Below, in pieces: positions 14,669 through 22,459 of a DNA stretch of 33,824 nucleotides. The notes beneath the pieces are model-generated. The model was given only the letters and a program-made list of their open reading frames with translations, was not told the origin of the DNA and made no database searches. The stretch is from a virus. The stretch lies in IMG/VR virus record IMGVR_UViG_3300031280_000010, positions 1-33,824 of that record; one strand, given 5' to 3'. Each line of letters opens with the position of its first letter. Position 1 is the stretch's first letter. The position numbers were made by a program, and so were the translations under genes.

Positions 14669-15264
14669 GGTTTTCGGTCATTATGGCTTCACGTCTCGTT
14701 CCTTATAGCAGTCAATGTGCAGAGCCTGAAGCAAAATTACGCAGAGCTATTCAGTCGGTACTCGATCAGTCATTCCGGGATTTTGAACTGATAGTCATTG
14801 CTGACGGTTGTAAGAGAACTAAAGAGATAGTTAAAGAATTTAAGGGAATACGTTTTTTTGAAGTCAAACATACACAACTTTGGGGCAATGCTCCTCGTAA
14901 TGCCGGGATTAAAAACGCCAAAGGAGAATATATCATATATTGCGATAGTGATGACTGGTGGGGGACAGAACATTTACAAATCATTAATTCTAATATTAAA
15001 GATAATGACTGGGTATATTATAATGATATTGCTTATGATAAACGCAATGCTCGATGGATTGAACGTGCGTGTAATATCCATAAAATGGGAGCTTGTGGAA
15101 CATCAAATATATGTCATGCCTCACGACTCGGATTGCATTGGCAGCATCCGGGCTATGCTCATGACTATTATTTTAATCAACAGTTATTAAGGTATCATAA
15201 CTTCAAAAGAATACCGACTCCCGAATATTATGTTTGCCATATACCAAATAATTATGACTTATGA
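14665..15264 (+). CDS. glycosyltransferase family 2 within the head module
   Basis: A 199-aa GT-A protein with the family-2 pattern: FSVIMASRLVPYSSQC, LRRAIQSVLDQSFRDFELIV, ADGC and YCDSDDWWG (acidic motif at 94-99). GNAPRNAGIKNAKGEY is the classical nucleotide-binding helix preceding the DxD. GACGTSNICHASRLGLHW is the acceptor region, and YVCHIPNNYDL closes the protein. It is the clearest glycosyltransferase outside the 2773-9579 cluster and lies among head genes, coupled by ATGA to the zinc-ribbon gene. It may glycosylate a virion component, but this is inference. Confidence 0.88.
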   Translation: MRFSVIMASRLVPYSSQCAEPEAKLRRAIQSVLDQSFRDFELIVIADGCKRTKEIVKEFKGIRFFEVKHTQLWGNAPRNAGIKNAKGEYIIYCDSDDWWGTEHLQIINSNIKDNDWVYYNDIAYDKRNARWIERACNIHKMGACGTSNICHASRLGLHWQHPGYAHDYYFNQQLLRYHNFKRIPTPEYYVCHIPNNYDL

Positions 15265-15461
15265 AAGATCAGGAAATAAAAGTTATTATAGAACCAGGAC
15301 CGCCATTGCCGACGGAAATAACTATATTTCTGCCTATAAAAATTAAGGAGAGCAAGGTTTATGGCTTGGTTTTTACTGATAACTCAGGAAAGACACATTA
15401 TTTCGAGAAAGATGGTAGTTATGACGGATGGTCAAGAGAATGTAATTATAGTGAAAATTAA
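15261..15461 (+). CDS. hypothetical protein (66 aa)
   Basis: Not recognised. It starts in an ATGA overlap with the glycosyltransferase before it. The sequence (KVIIEPGPPLPTEITIFLPI, then GLVFTDNSGKTHYFEKDG) is beta-rich and looks like a compact barrel or binding domain. There is no Cys cluster, signal peptide or membrane helix. Role unknown. Confidence 0.5.
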   Translation: MKDQEIKVIIEPGPPLPTEITIFLPIKIKESKVYGLVFTDNSGKTHYFEKDGSYDGWSRECNYSEN

Positions 15462-15474
15462 TTAAATAAAACGA

Positions 15475-15672
15475 ATGATGAACTGGAAAACATTAAAACG
15501 GAAATACCCCAAAGTATGGGAAAGTGTGTATGATTCAATGATCACTGATCTTTTGGATTGTATGTCAGGTGCTGATATTGAGCAATATAAAATAGGTAAT
15601 AAAGATTGCCGTATATGTCGAATAGCACATAATGCTGCATTTTTAGCTTGTGATGCAATTAAATATACCTAA
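15475..15672 (+). CDS. hypothetical protein with CRIC motif (65 aa)
   Basis: Not recognised. It has two adjacent ATG codons at its start and a helical make-up (WKTLKRKYPKVWESVYDSMI). KDCRICRIAHNAAFLACDAI has a CxxC pair. It ends one base into the start of the following gene (TAATG). Its Cys content echoes the zinc-ribbon protein upstream, but no family is apparent. Confidence 0.5.
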   Translation: MMNWKTLKRKYPKVWESVYDSMITDLLDCMSGADIEQYKIGNKDCRICRIAHNAAFLACDAIKYT

Positions 15673-16355
15673 TGACTTATGACCTTATTATAGTATCCCG
15701 CAGTTCACATCCGGAATTGATACGCAATACCCAGCATGCAATAGATACATGTCTTGCTGATACAAAAAAGGTAAACGTGATACTCATTGAGACATATAAG
15801 AAACATTATTATCGGGGAGTTAATGAGATGATATTTTACACAGATGATTTTATTTATAACCATGCTTTAAATCTCGGTCTTGAACATCGAAAGAATGAAA
15901 TACAGATACTTGCAAATAACGATATAATATTTCAAAAGGGATGGTCAAAGATAGGAAATATAATGCGTGCAAATAATTATTTGTCAGCTTCAGCTCTTTC
16001 AGGTGATTTGCGCCAAAGGTGGTTCCAGCGTGGAGATTGGGCTTATGAGGGTTATTTAATAGGATTTCAACTATCGGGATGGTGTATATTTTGTGATCAT
16101 AAATTATGGGATAAGATTGGAAAACTGGATGAGATATACAAATTTTGGTTTTCGGATAATGCTTATGCGGAACAATTAAAACGTGCAAAGATAAAACATG
16201 CTTTAATATGTAGCGTTTTTGTAGATCATTTAGGATCAAGGACCTTGAATAAATGTGATTCACAAACAAGAATGCTATATACACATTCATCAAGAAAAAA
16301 GATAAGACATGCCACGAGAAAAAGAATCATTAAAGCTGATACCAAAGATTTATAA
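15672..16355 (+). CDS. glycosyltransferase-like protein (GT-A, divergent acidic motif)
   Basis: The 227-aa product begins YDLIIVSRSSHPELIRNTQH, a family-2-like first strand and helix. FIYNHALNLGLEHRKNE is the nucleotide-binding helix, followed by IQILANNDIIFQKGW, where NND stands in the place of DxD; only the third position keeps an aspartate. LSGWCIFCDHKLWDKIGKL resembles the acceptor region, and a late VDHLGSRT supplies the closing His. It is the second glycosyltransferase-like gene in the head module. Loss of the first aspartate could reduce metal dependence or activity. It overlaps the next gene by 47 bases. Confidence 0.72.
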   Translation: MTYDLIIVSRSSHPELIRNTQHAIDTCLADTKKVNVILIETYKKHYYRGVNEMIFYTDDFIYNHALNLGLEHRKNEIQILANNDIIFQKGWSKIGNIMRANNYLSASALSGDLRQRWFQRGDWAYEGYLIGFQLSGWCIFCDHKLWDKIGKLDEIYKFWFSDNAYAEQLKRAKIKHALICSVFVDHLGSRTLNKCDSQTRMLYTHSSRKKIRHATRKRIIKADTKDL

Positions 16356-16566
16356 AAGGAACTATGAAGATATTTCTATGTTTTTTTATGTACTCGCACT
16401 ACGGAAAACTATACCGGCAATGTCGATACAAAAGTGTCTTTATATGTATTTCGGCGAAGTCGGTATTGATGATTATAACATAGAATCGGCAATGACAACA
16501 TTTACGAGAATGCAAAAAGAATATATTGAATTAAAGCGTAATGAGACTTCCAAAAAGATTAAATGA
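16309..16566 (+). CDS. hypothetical protein upstream of head morphogenesis gene (85 aa)
   Basis: The frame overlaps the previous gene by 47 bases and the next by 26. The product (MPREKESLKLIPKIYKRNYE, MFFYVLALRKTIPAMSIQKC, YFGEVGIDDYNIESAMTTF) is helical and of mixed charge. Small proteins of this kind accompany head morphogenesis genes in Bacteroidetes phages, but I cannot name a family. The double overlap suggests compact coding or an internal start; a shorter start cannot be excluded. Confidence 0.6.
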   Translation: MPREKESLKLIPKIYKRNYEDISMFFYVLALRKTIPAMSIQKCLYMYFGEVGIDDYNIESAMTTFTRMQKEYIELKRNETSKKIK

Positions 16567-17539
16567 CATATTACTGCGTAAACAGGCATTTATTGATGCT
16601 GAACGTAATCGTTTGGAACAATCGGTTGTTAAACTACAATCCCGGTTATTAGATGATATTATTACAGAGATAATGCCGGCTTTGGATGTTCGTAACGGCG
16701 TTATCCTTGATACAAAGAATAATTATCGTTTGCTTGCCGACCTTGACCGTATTTATAAGGACTTCACAAAAATAACTGCTGATGTTGTTACAGAGAATAT
16801 GTCTGGTGCTATCGGTGGTATTGTTGATTTTGGCAAACGTTATTTTGCTATTTCGTTTGTTGATCTACCTGTAAGATTTGATAAAGTGATTTCGTCTGCT
16901 GCATCAAACATGAATCTTCGTATCGGTCTTGACGGCGGTCGTATGATACGTGGAGGGTTTCTCGAATCACTCGTAAAAGATACATCGTTGCTTACCGAAG
17001 TTAAAAACTATGTGGCCAGATCGATAACAGGACAAATAGATACCAAAGATTTTATCCGGGGATTAAAAGATATGCTCCAGGGTGTGCCGAAGACTATTGT
17101 AAAAGACGGTAAAAGAATAATTACTCAAACCGGGGCACTTGAGAAATTATATCAGCGGTATGCCTATGACCTTTATCAACAATACGATGCTGCTTATAAC
17201 AAAGCTCTTGCCGATGAGTTTGATATGAATTATTTTATGTATCAGGGAGGTTTAATTGAAGATTCGAGAGATTTCTGTGTAGCACATAATGCAAAGGTAT
17301 GGTCACGTGAAGAAGCCGATACATGGAAGAATTGGCGACCTGTCGATGGACAATATCCTGAAGGTTATAAAGTAAAGCAAAAAGACATTTACAAACATCC
17401 CGGTTATATGGATTACGAAGGTTACAATCCATTTATTGACCGGGGAGGATATAGATGTCGTCATGGTCTGGGATGGATTTCCGATGAGTTGGCATACAGA
17501 TTAAGACCAGAATTGAAAAAAAATAATAAAAAAACTTGA
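16541..17539 (+). CDS. head morphogenesis protein, Mu gpF-like (minor capsid protein)
   Basis: The 332-aa protein has a long helical N-terminal region and a C-terminal block typical of the Mu gpF/SPP1 gp7 head morphogenesis family: YQGGLIEDSRDFCVAHNAK, then SREEADTWKN, and PFIDRGGYRCRHGLGWISD near residues 300-318. The conserved Cys/His residues (C and H of FCVAHN, C and H of YRCRHG) probably bind metal. Such proteins are packaged in small copy number near the portal and help prohead assembly. The stop codon is part of the TTGACA of the following promoter. Confidence 0.85.
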   Translation: MRLPKRLNDILLRKQAFIDAERNRLEQSVVKLQSRLLDDIITEIMPALDVRNGVILDTKNNYRLLADLDRIYKDFTKITADVVTENMSGAIGGIVDFGKRYFAISFVDLPVRFDKVISSAASNMNLRIGLDGGRMIRGGFLESLVKDTSLLTEVKNYVARSITGQIDTKDFIRGLKDMLQGVPKTIVKDGKRIITQTGALEKLYQRYAYDLYQQYDAAYNKALADEFDMNYFMYQGGLIEDSRDFCVAHNAKVWSREEADTWKNWRPVDGQYPEGYKVKQKDIYKHPGYMDYEGYNPFIDRGGYRCRHGLGWISDELAYRLRPELKKNNKKT

Positions 17540-17566
17540 CAAACTAATATTTTCGTTATACATTTG
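17536..17566 (+). promoter_or_regulatory. Bacteroidetes-type promoter of the capsid unit
   Basis: TTGACA (17536-17541) and TACATTTG (17559-17566) are 17 bases apart, the same geometry as at 9583-9613. TACATTTG fits TAnnTTTG. The -33 element overlaps the last codons of the head morphogenesis gene. It is followed by a 39-base leader and the gene at 17606, and a terminator ends the unit at about 20092. Confidence 0.78.
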
Positions 17567-17605
17567 CAGAAATGTTATTTTAATTTAGACTAAATAAAAA
17601 TAGTT

Positions 17606-17944
17606 ATGGCAGATGAACTCATAAAACTCAGGCTCCCTAATGGAAAGATAATTGAACGTATGCCACATATAGCTCGTTTATTTATAAAAGCCGGGGCAAT
17701 AGAATTACATCCGGTAAAAAAACCTCCTGAAATATTGACAAAGACAAAACCGGGAATAAAAATACCTCCACCGATAAAACTCAGAGAAGAACCGATTATA
17801 TCAAAACCAAATGAATATCCGGGAGGAGATGAGATTAAGAAAACCGAACCGGCAAAATCTGAAACTATTAAAACTACCGCAAAGAAGACTACTGCCAGAA
17901 AGACAGCAAAAAAGAAACCTGTCAATAAAACTGTTAAGAGATGA
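17606..17944 (+). CDS. Lys/Pro-rich protein with histone H1-like tail (112 aa)
   Basis: The N-terminal 35 residues (LIKLRLPNGKIIERMPHIAR, LFIKAGAIELHP) form a small globular part reminiscent of short phage head proteins. From residue about 40 it is Pro/Lys-rich and ends KKTTARKTAKKKPVNKT, like histone H1 or bacterial KxxAxK repeats, so it may bind DNA non-specifically. First gene of the capsid transcription unit. It could be a head decoration or internal DNA-binding protein; the family is unidentified. Confidence 0.6.
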   Translation: MADELIKLRLPNGKIIERMPHIARLFIKAGAIELHPVKKPPEILTKTKPGIKIPPPIKLREEPIISKPNEYPGGDEIKKTEPAKSETIKTTAKKTTARKTAKKKPVNKTVKR

Positions 17945-18117
17945 AAGAAATAACATCAAAGAAAACAGGACACATGCAAATCATATCTGAGAAAGTATGG
18001 GAGTGGATATGTGATCACAGGATGCAGAACAAATATAAAGTAAGAGATATACCCGAAAAGAAACTCAAAGAAGTGCCAATAATAACTAAATCAAATAAAA
18101 GTGGAAAAAAAGATTGA
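17941..18117 (+). CDS. small basic protein (58 aa)
   Basis: A 58-residue frame (MKEITSKKTGHMQIISEKVW, then IPEKKLKEVPIITKSNK) that starts in an ATGA overlap with the gene before and runs 17 bases into the GTG start of the scaffold-like gene. It contains no catalytic motif and is basic throughout. Double overlap and absence of a better frame in this stretch support translation. Function unknown; position suggests a head assembly accessory. Confidence 0.55.
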   Translation: MKEITSKKTGHMQIISEKVWEWICDHRMQNKYKVRDIPEKKLKEVPIITKSNKSGKKD

Positions 18118-18994
18118 TGCAAAAGCATTTGAGACCTTTGCCAAAAAAGTCTTTAAACTTACGGATGAGGAAGTGGCTGGCCTTTATAACGAAGCCGGAG
18201 AATTAGCTGATTTTTCTCTTATTGAGACACGTGACACGGAAAGGATGACAAAACTTTCAACTGATAAAACAAACCAGTATAACAGAGGCCTGAAAGAAGG
18301 GGCATCAAAACTGGAGAAAGAAGTCAAAGAGAAATATGAAGTTGAATCTGATCTTATTGGAGTTGAATTATTTGACTTCGTTGTTGAACAAAAAATCGAA
18401 GAGGCTACAAAGAATGTGCAGGTCAATGCCGAAGATATAATGAAACACCCGGAAGTTGTAAAGCTTATTAATAAACATGGCAAAGAGATCAGGGATTTGA
18501 AAAAAGAACACGAAACAACTATTAAGGCAAAAGAAGAAGAAATCAATTATTCATCTTTCATGTCAGAGATAAACTCTCTTGCACTTAAGGAATTTCACTC
18601 TCTCAAGCCGATACTTTCAGAAGACCCTGTAAAAGCAAAGAACCAGGAACGTCTGCTTCTGGATCGTATTAATTCCGGTGCTAAGTTTCGTAAGGACGGA
18701 GATTTGCCGATAGTGCTCAAGTCCGATGGTACTAATATGGCCGATGAACATGGTCATCCTGTAACGTTTGGAGAATATATCAAGGAGACTGCCGGAACGA
18801 TATTCGACTTTAAAGCTGCCGATGATCGTTCGGGATCAGGAAATCAGGATACATCAGGACAAAACCAGGGTTCAAAGAAAGTACGTAAGCCTAAAGATTA
18901 TGATGATTATGTTTCAATGATGAAGGATAATAGTTTGACTGCAAAAGAACGAATTGAAATTAAAAACTTAGCAGTTGAAGCTAAAATTATCTAA
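18101..18994 (+). CDS. putative capsid scaffolding protein
   Basis: The 297-aa protein lies directly upstream of the putative major capsid protein, as scaffolds do. It is highly charged and helical. The central region (INKHGKEIRDLKKEHETTIK, AKEEEINYSSFMSEI) is coiled-coil-like, and a flexible GSGNQDTSGQNQG linker precedes a C-terminal basic helical segment (KVRKPKDYDDYVSMMKDN) that could contact the capsid shell. No ATG fits; GTG 18101 is the start. Scaffolds shape the prohead and leave before DNA fills it. No protease domain is recognisable. Assigned by position and composition. Confidence 0.72.
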   Translation: MEKKIDAKAFETFAKKVFKLTDEEVAGLYNEAGELADFSLIETRDTERMTKLSTDKTNQYNRGLKEGASKLEKEVKEKYEVESDLIGVELFDFVVEQKIEEATKNVQVNAEDIMKHPEVVKLINKHGKEIRDLKKEHETTIKAKEEEINYSSFMSEINSLALKEFHSLKPILSEDPVKAKNQERLLLDRINSGAKFRKDGDLPIVLKSDGTNMADEHGHPVTFGEYIKETAGTIFDFKAADDRSGSGNQDTSGQNQGSKKVRKPKDYDDYVSMMKDNSLTAKERIEIKNLAVEAKII

Positions 18995-19012
18995 CATTAA
19001 AAACATAAAAGC

Positions 19013-20032
19013 ATGAGTGAAATTGCACAAATCGATTGCGGGAATCTTGCTACCGTACAGGCTTTCCAGGAAGAAGTATGGGAAGACCCGATACAAAAGC
19101 TTGACCTTGTTGCTGATGTGGAATCAGCACGTGCCGTGCTGGAAAACCAGCGGGTAAGATTTACTGATTTTCAGGGACCAAAGAAAAAGACTGTATCCCT
19201 CGAATGGCTCACCACGTGTGATCGTGGTACTACTGATTGTAGCGATGATTGTTCTATTGACGGCGATGACGCTACTCCGGAATGTAAAGAATATGAACTT
19301 TCCTGCTTGCAGGAATCTGATGGTTTTAAAATCAATGATCGTGTTTACAGGGAACGTACTATTGACACACAGAAGTCACTGGCCGTACAGATTGAGAATG
19401 CCAAGATGAATCTTGACAATTATATTGCTCTATATGTACTTGCCCAGATACTTGCCAATGCAGGAACTAATGCTTATACCGGATCGCCGGGTACTGTTGC
19501 TGCTGCTGTAACGACTATTCCCGCCACAGCGTGGAATGATCAGATATGGGGTTATTATGCAAGGGTTATTCTTGGTAATAAATTCAAGAATCCTTATGCG
19601 ATTTCCGGCGATAATCTCTTCCAGCTTGTTTATAACAGATTGGCAGATCAGGCAAATGCTGATGGCAAGGGTAATGTCAATCGTATGGGATCGCTCAGGA
19701 ATAGGATATATTTTGATCCTATTAATATCGAAGATAATGCCATTGCTCCATCAACGACTTTTCTGTTACATCATACATCATGTGCTTTTATCTCTAAGGC
19801 ATGGTATCCGCAGGGTGCTGCTAATCGCCAGGTATTGACTGCTGATCGTGTTGCATGGAGTGATCCTTCGAGAAATCTTCCGGGAATCGTCTATGATATA
19901 TTTGCAGAACGTGGTTGTTCTGATAACGACTATTATACAGCTTACAAAGCACAACTTCATGGGACATTTGCATTAAACCCGCAACCTTGCGATGACACAA
20001 ATTCAGGAATCCTTGCATTTGAATGTGTTTGA
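19013..20032 (+). CDS. putative major capsid protein, with an Asp/Cys-rich insertion
   Basis: A 339-aa protein directly after the scaffold-like gene and before a terminator, as expected of the main capsid protein. Its central helix-rich part (LDNYIALYVLAQILANAGTN) and C-terminal half (FAERGCSDNDYYTAYKAQLH) fit an HK97-like shell protein in composition and size, but no signature is decisive. Residues about 66-98 form an acidic Cys-rich stretch (CDRGTTDCSDDCSIDGDD, then CKEYELSC), with five Cys in 30 residues; ten Cys occur overall. Disulfides or metal binding may stabilise the shell. Strong promoter upstream and terminator downstream fit abundant expression. Confidence 0.78.
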   Translation: MSEIAQIDCGNLATVQAFQEEVWEDPIQKLDLVADVESARAVLENQRVRFTDFQGPKKKTVSLEWLTTCDRGTTDCSDDCSIDGDDATPECKEYELSCLQESDGFKINDRVYRERTIDTQKSLAVQIENAKMNLDNYIALYVLAQILANAGTNAYTGSPGTVAAAVTTIPATAWNDQIWGYYARVILGNKFKNPYAISGDNLFQLVYNRLADQANADGKGNVNRMGSLRNRIYFDPINIEDNAIAPSTTFLLHHTSCAFISKAWYPQGAANRQVLTADRVAWSDPSRNLPGIVYDIFAERGCSDNDYYTAYKAQLHGTFALNPQPCDDTNSGILAFECV

Positions 20033-20061
20033 TTTAAACATAATGTTTAACTGATTGAATT

Positions 20062-20092
20062 AAGGATACTGTATCTTGCAGTATCCTTTTTA
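20062..20092 (+). terminator. intrinsic terminator after the capsid gene
   Basis: AAGGATACTG (20062-20071) pairs perfectly with CAGTATCCTT (20079-20088) around a 7-nt loop, and the descending arm runs into TTTTT (20087-20091). This 10-bp hairpin plus U-tract is a standard Rho-independent terminator. It lies between the capsid gene stop and the next ATG at 20103. Confidence 0.9.
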
Positions 20093-20102
20093 ATTAAAAG
20101 CT

Positions 20103-21164
20103 ATGAGTATTAATTTATGTTTGTCTGAAGTTATCGGATTCTCTCGCTCCGAAGACCTTTGTGTTGACGGATGGGATCCGAGTTATGCAACTTCGCTTTC
20201 GGGAATATATATAGATGAACTGCAAGGTATGTCGCTTCGTATCCTTGATGCTGTCGGCGGGAAAGATACTATATGGCAGATGATGGACCGTGCTCGTTCG
20301 GCAGCTATCAATACATTTAAGACCGATGTCTGGCAGGAAATAATGAAACGTTATGAATATCGGCGATTAAAATTCTCAGGCGAGATAGGATCACGGAGGT
20401 TTTCTCAGATTATCTTTAAGGATACCTATCATGGAATAAGATTGTTTTCTGATATTAAAGGAGGTACTTTTACACTTCGGGGTATTACTCTTAATCTTGA
20501 TTCAACGGAAACGGTTGATTTATTTATCTATGATGATTTTGAACTTGTTGATACTGTTTCGATAGATTCGTCTGCCGGGAAACCAAATTATAATATAATT
20601 ACTGCTATTGAACTTGATCTCAAAGGAAATTATTATTTTGTATATGCTCCTGCAGGGACGCCGTATAATAATAAGATAACCTGCGGATGTGGCGGTTACC
20701 GTTGGTATTTCGATACTGAAAATCCATGCTATAAAGGCTCTAAAGAAAACTGGACATTATGGTGTATTGCGGGTGGTATTCATGGCGATGATCTCACAGA
20801 ACGTGATGACTGGGCTGTTTCGCAATATGCGCAGGGGCTTAGATTACATGGAGAGTTTAAATGTGATCCTTCGGATATATTTTGTAGTGCAGCCTCGGAT
20901 TTTGAGAATAATGAAGTTGATTCTGCCATTGCCTGGGCTATTGCTTTTAAGACAGCCGAATTTTTGACATACGATATACGTAATTCCGATGAAGTATCTC
21001 GTAATACACTTATAGGTAACGATGCGGTTCTTAATGCTAATATGAGTTATTATTCTGATCGTTATATTGCTCTTTTGACTTATATAAGAGAAAACATTTG
21101 TGTTGACGGTAATGACTGCCTCGAATGTAAACGGCGTATTGGTCTATACTCACAAAAACTCTGA
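20103..21164 (+). CDS. virion structural protein, putative neck/head-tail connector (353 aa)
   Basis: Not recognised at family level. It follows the capsid gene and precedes tail completion genes, where head-tail connectors lie. The start (MSINLCLSEVIGFSRSEDLC) and end (ENICVDGNDCLECKRRIG) carry Cys residues, and the middle (GGTFTLRGITLNLDSTETV, LDLKGNYYFVYAPAGTPYNN) is beta-rich like a jelly-roll decoration domain. The C-terminal helical part (AIAWAIAFKTAEFL) could be the connector core. A beta-sandwich inserted in a neck protein would be surface-exposed. It overlaps the next start by one base. Confidence 0.6.
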   Translation: MSINLCLSEVIGFSRSEDLCVDGWDPSYATSLSGIYIDELQGMSLRILDAVGGKDTIWQMMDRARSAAINTFKTDVWQEIMKRYEYRRLKFSGEIGSRRFSQIIFKDTYHGIRLFSDIKGGTFTLRGITLNLDSTETVDLFIYDDFELVDTVSIDSSAGKPNYNIITAIELDLKGNYYFVYAPAGTPYNNKITCGCGGYRWYFDTENPCYKGSKENWTLWCIAGGIHGDDLTERDDWAVSQYAQGLRLHGEFKCDPSDIFCSAASDFENNEVDSAIAWAIAFKTAEFLTYDIRNSDEVSRNTLIGNDAVLNANMSYYSDRYIALLTYIRENICVDGNDCLECKRRIGLYSQKL

Positions 21165-21628
21165 TGGCAATAGCTATAATAGAATATAATCGCAGACTTC
21201 AGGGTGTTATTAATGATCTTCAATCCGGAGCGCATGGTCAAGTTATGACACAAATAGCTGAAAATGCCATCACATATATTCGGGATAGAGTACAAGAGAA
21301 AGGACTAAATCCCGAAGGTGGACAATACAAGGATTATTCATTAGGGTACAAAAGATATAAAGAAAAGAAAGGTAAATACAAGGGATTTGTTGACTTTACA
21401 TTTTCTGGCAGGATGTTTAACAATATAAAACTTGTTTCACCGAAAGACGAACTTGATCAGGGAATAGCGGTTATTAAAGCTACTACACAGGAGGATGCGG
21501 GAAAACTGCAAAAGAATACCCTTGCACGTGGTGATATACTTATGGTAAGCAAACAGGAACTTGAACAGTTAAAAAAAGATTATGAACAGGGAATACTCGA
21601 TATATTTCGTAAAAATCAACTTTTATGA
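21164..21628 (+). CDS. putative tail-completion / neck protein (154 aa)
   Basis: The helical N-terminus (LQGVINDLQSGAHGQVMTQI) followed by GGQYKDYSLGYKRYKEKKGK and VDFTFSGRMFNNIKLVSP resembles the gp10/virion-morphogenesis type of tail completion proteins, which contain a similar FSGxMxxNI stretch. These join the tail to the head-neck complex. The gene sits between a neck protein and a probable tail terminator, coupled on both sides, consistent with the role. No exact family is certain. Confidence 0.6.
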   Translation: MAIAIIEYNRRLQGVINDLQSGAHGQVMTQIAENAITYIRDRVQEKGLNPEGGQYKDYSLGYKRYKEKKGKYKGFVDFTFSGRMFNNIKLVSPKDELDQGIAVIKATTQEDAGKLQKNTLARGDILMVSKQELEQLKKDYEQGILDIFRKNQLL

Positions 21629-21870
21629 AACATCTTGTTGAGATAACTCCCGATAAAGCACGCAGAATGCTTTCGACCTATAGAAATAAAGCAGTACCGG
21701 ACAAACAGAAGGTTGAAAGATTTAAACGAATAATAATATCAGGACGATGGAATGCTGAAAGATATACAAGGATATTAATGATAAAAGGAGAGCTCCGTAA
21801 CGGAAAACATCGATTGACGGCAATAGCAGAAACAGGAATACCAACAATAATAAAACTCGATGAACAATAA
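21625..21870 (+). CDS. short ParB-like / nucleic-acid-linked domain protein (81 aa)
   Basis: The sequence follows a known short pattern: VEITPDKARRMLSTYRNK, then FKRIIISGRWNAERYTRILM, and GELRNGKHRLTAIAETG. The GxHRL-type turn with a preceding GRW segment is typical of small ParB/Srx-like proteins found in phages and plasmids, where relatives bind nucleotide or phosphoryl groups. It is only the core, without DNA-binding domain. Its presence between two tail completion genes is odd, as these proteins do not belong to the tail. It is coupled by ATGA to the gene before it. Catalytic or binding activity is unproven. Confidence 0.62.
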   Translation: MKHLVEITPDKARRMLSTYRNKAVPDKQKVERFKRIIISGRWNAERYTRILMIKGELRNGKHRLTAIAETGIPTIIKLDEQ

Positions 21871-22459
21871 AATAGCAAATATACTTAAAAGTTATCTTGA
21901 AGACTTATCATGGGCTGATAAAGTTGCAGGGCTTACACAGGTAGCTAATATCAGGTTAAAAGAAGGTGAAAATATCACAGATAAATCGTTTCCTATCTCA
22001 TGTAATGTAACCATTGAGGATTGTGAAAAAAAAGGTAAATATGATGAATTGGCTCCTAATTCCAAAAAGAAATCTGTGATGTTCTTTGAAGATCGTGGCG
22101 GTGTTAAACTTGACCACTATGAAGGTACTCGTATCTGGTATCGTGCATCGTTGAGATTGATAGTATGGCTGAATCTTCGTAAAATAGAAGGTGCTGCATG
22201 TGATGCTGATGTTTCGGAATGTGGTGTATCGGGTGATTATGTTCTTGATGTTATAAAACATATACCTTATAATGCTTTCGATTCAGGGGGATTTTATGGA
22301 ATTAGTATTGAGCCGCCGGAACAGGTCGAGAGATCGGTTGATATATTTGGGAGATATACTTTTAATGAACCACAGACACAATATCTGATGTGGCCTTATG
22401 ATTACTTTGCCCTTGATTATGATATATTGTTTTCAATACCATGTGATTATGCTGAGTGA
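21860..22459 (+). CDS. putative tail terminator / tail completion protein (199 aa)
   Basis: Overlaps the ParB-like gene by 11 bases. The protein begins with a helix (IANILKSYLEDLSWADKVAG) and then is beta-rich (VMFFEDRGGVKLDHYEGTRI, LRLIVWLNLRK). Tail terminators cap the tail tube and have such an alpha/beta build, and the place just before the chaperone genes is appropriate. The ending (PQTQYLMWPYDYFALDYDIL) is similar to C-terminal strands of terminator-type folds, by general impression only. Five Cys lie in the middle and at the end. Confidence 0.55.
   Translation: MNNKIANILKSYLEDLSWADKVAGLTQVANIRLKEGENITDKSFPISCNVTIEDCEKKGKYDELAPNSKKKSVMFFEDRGGVKLDHYEGTRIWYRASLRLIVWLNLRKIEGAACDADVSECGVSGDYVLDVIKHIPYNAFDSGGFYGISIEPPEQVERSVDIFGRYTFNEPQTQYLMWPYDYFALDYDILFSIPCDYAE

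Noticed and set aside
15850-16293. 147-aa open frame on the - strand
   Set aside because: It lies wholly opposite a recognisable transferase-like gene and its translation shows no family motif; every supported gene here is on the + strand.
22398-22448. Longer start for the membrane protein before the chaperone
   Set aside because: It would overlap the preceding gene by over 60 bases; ATG 22449 matches the local overlap pattern.
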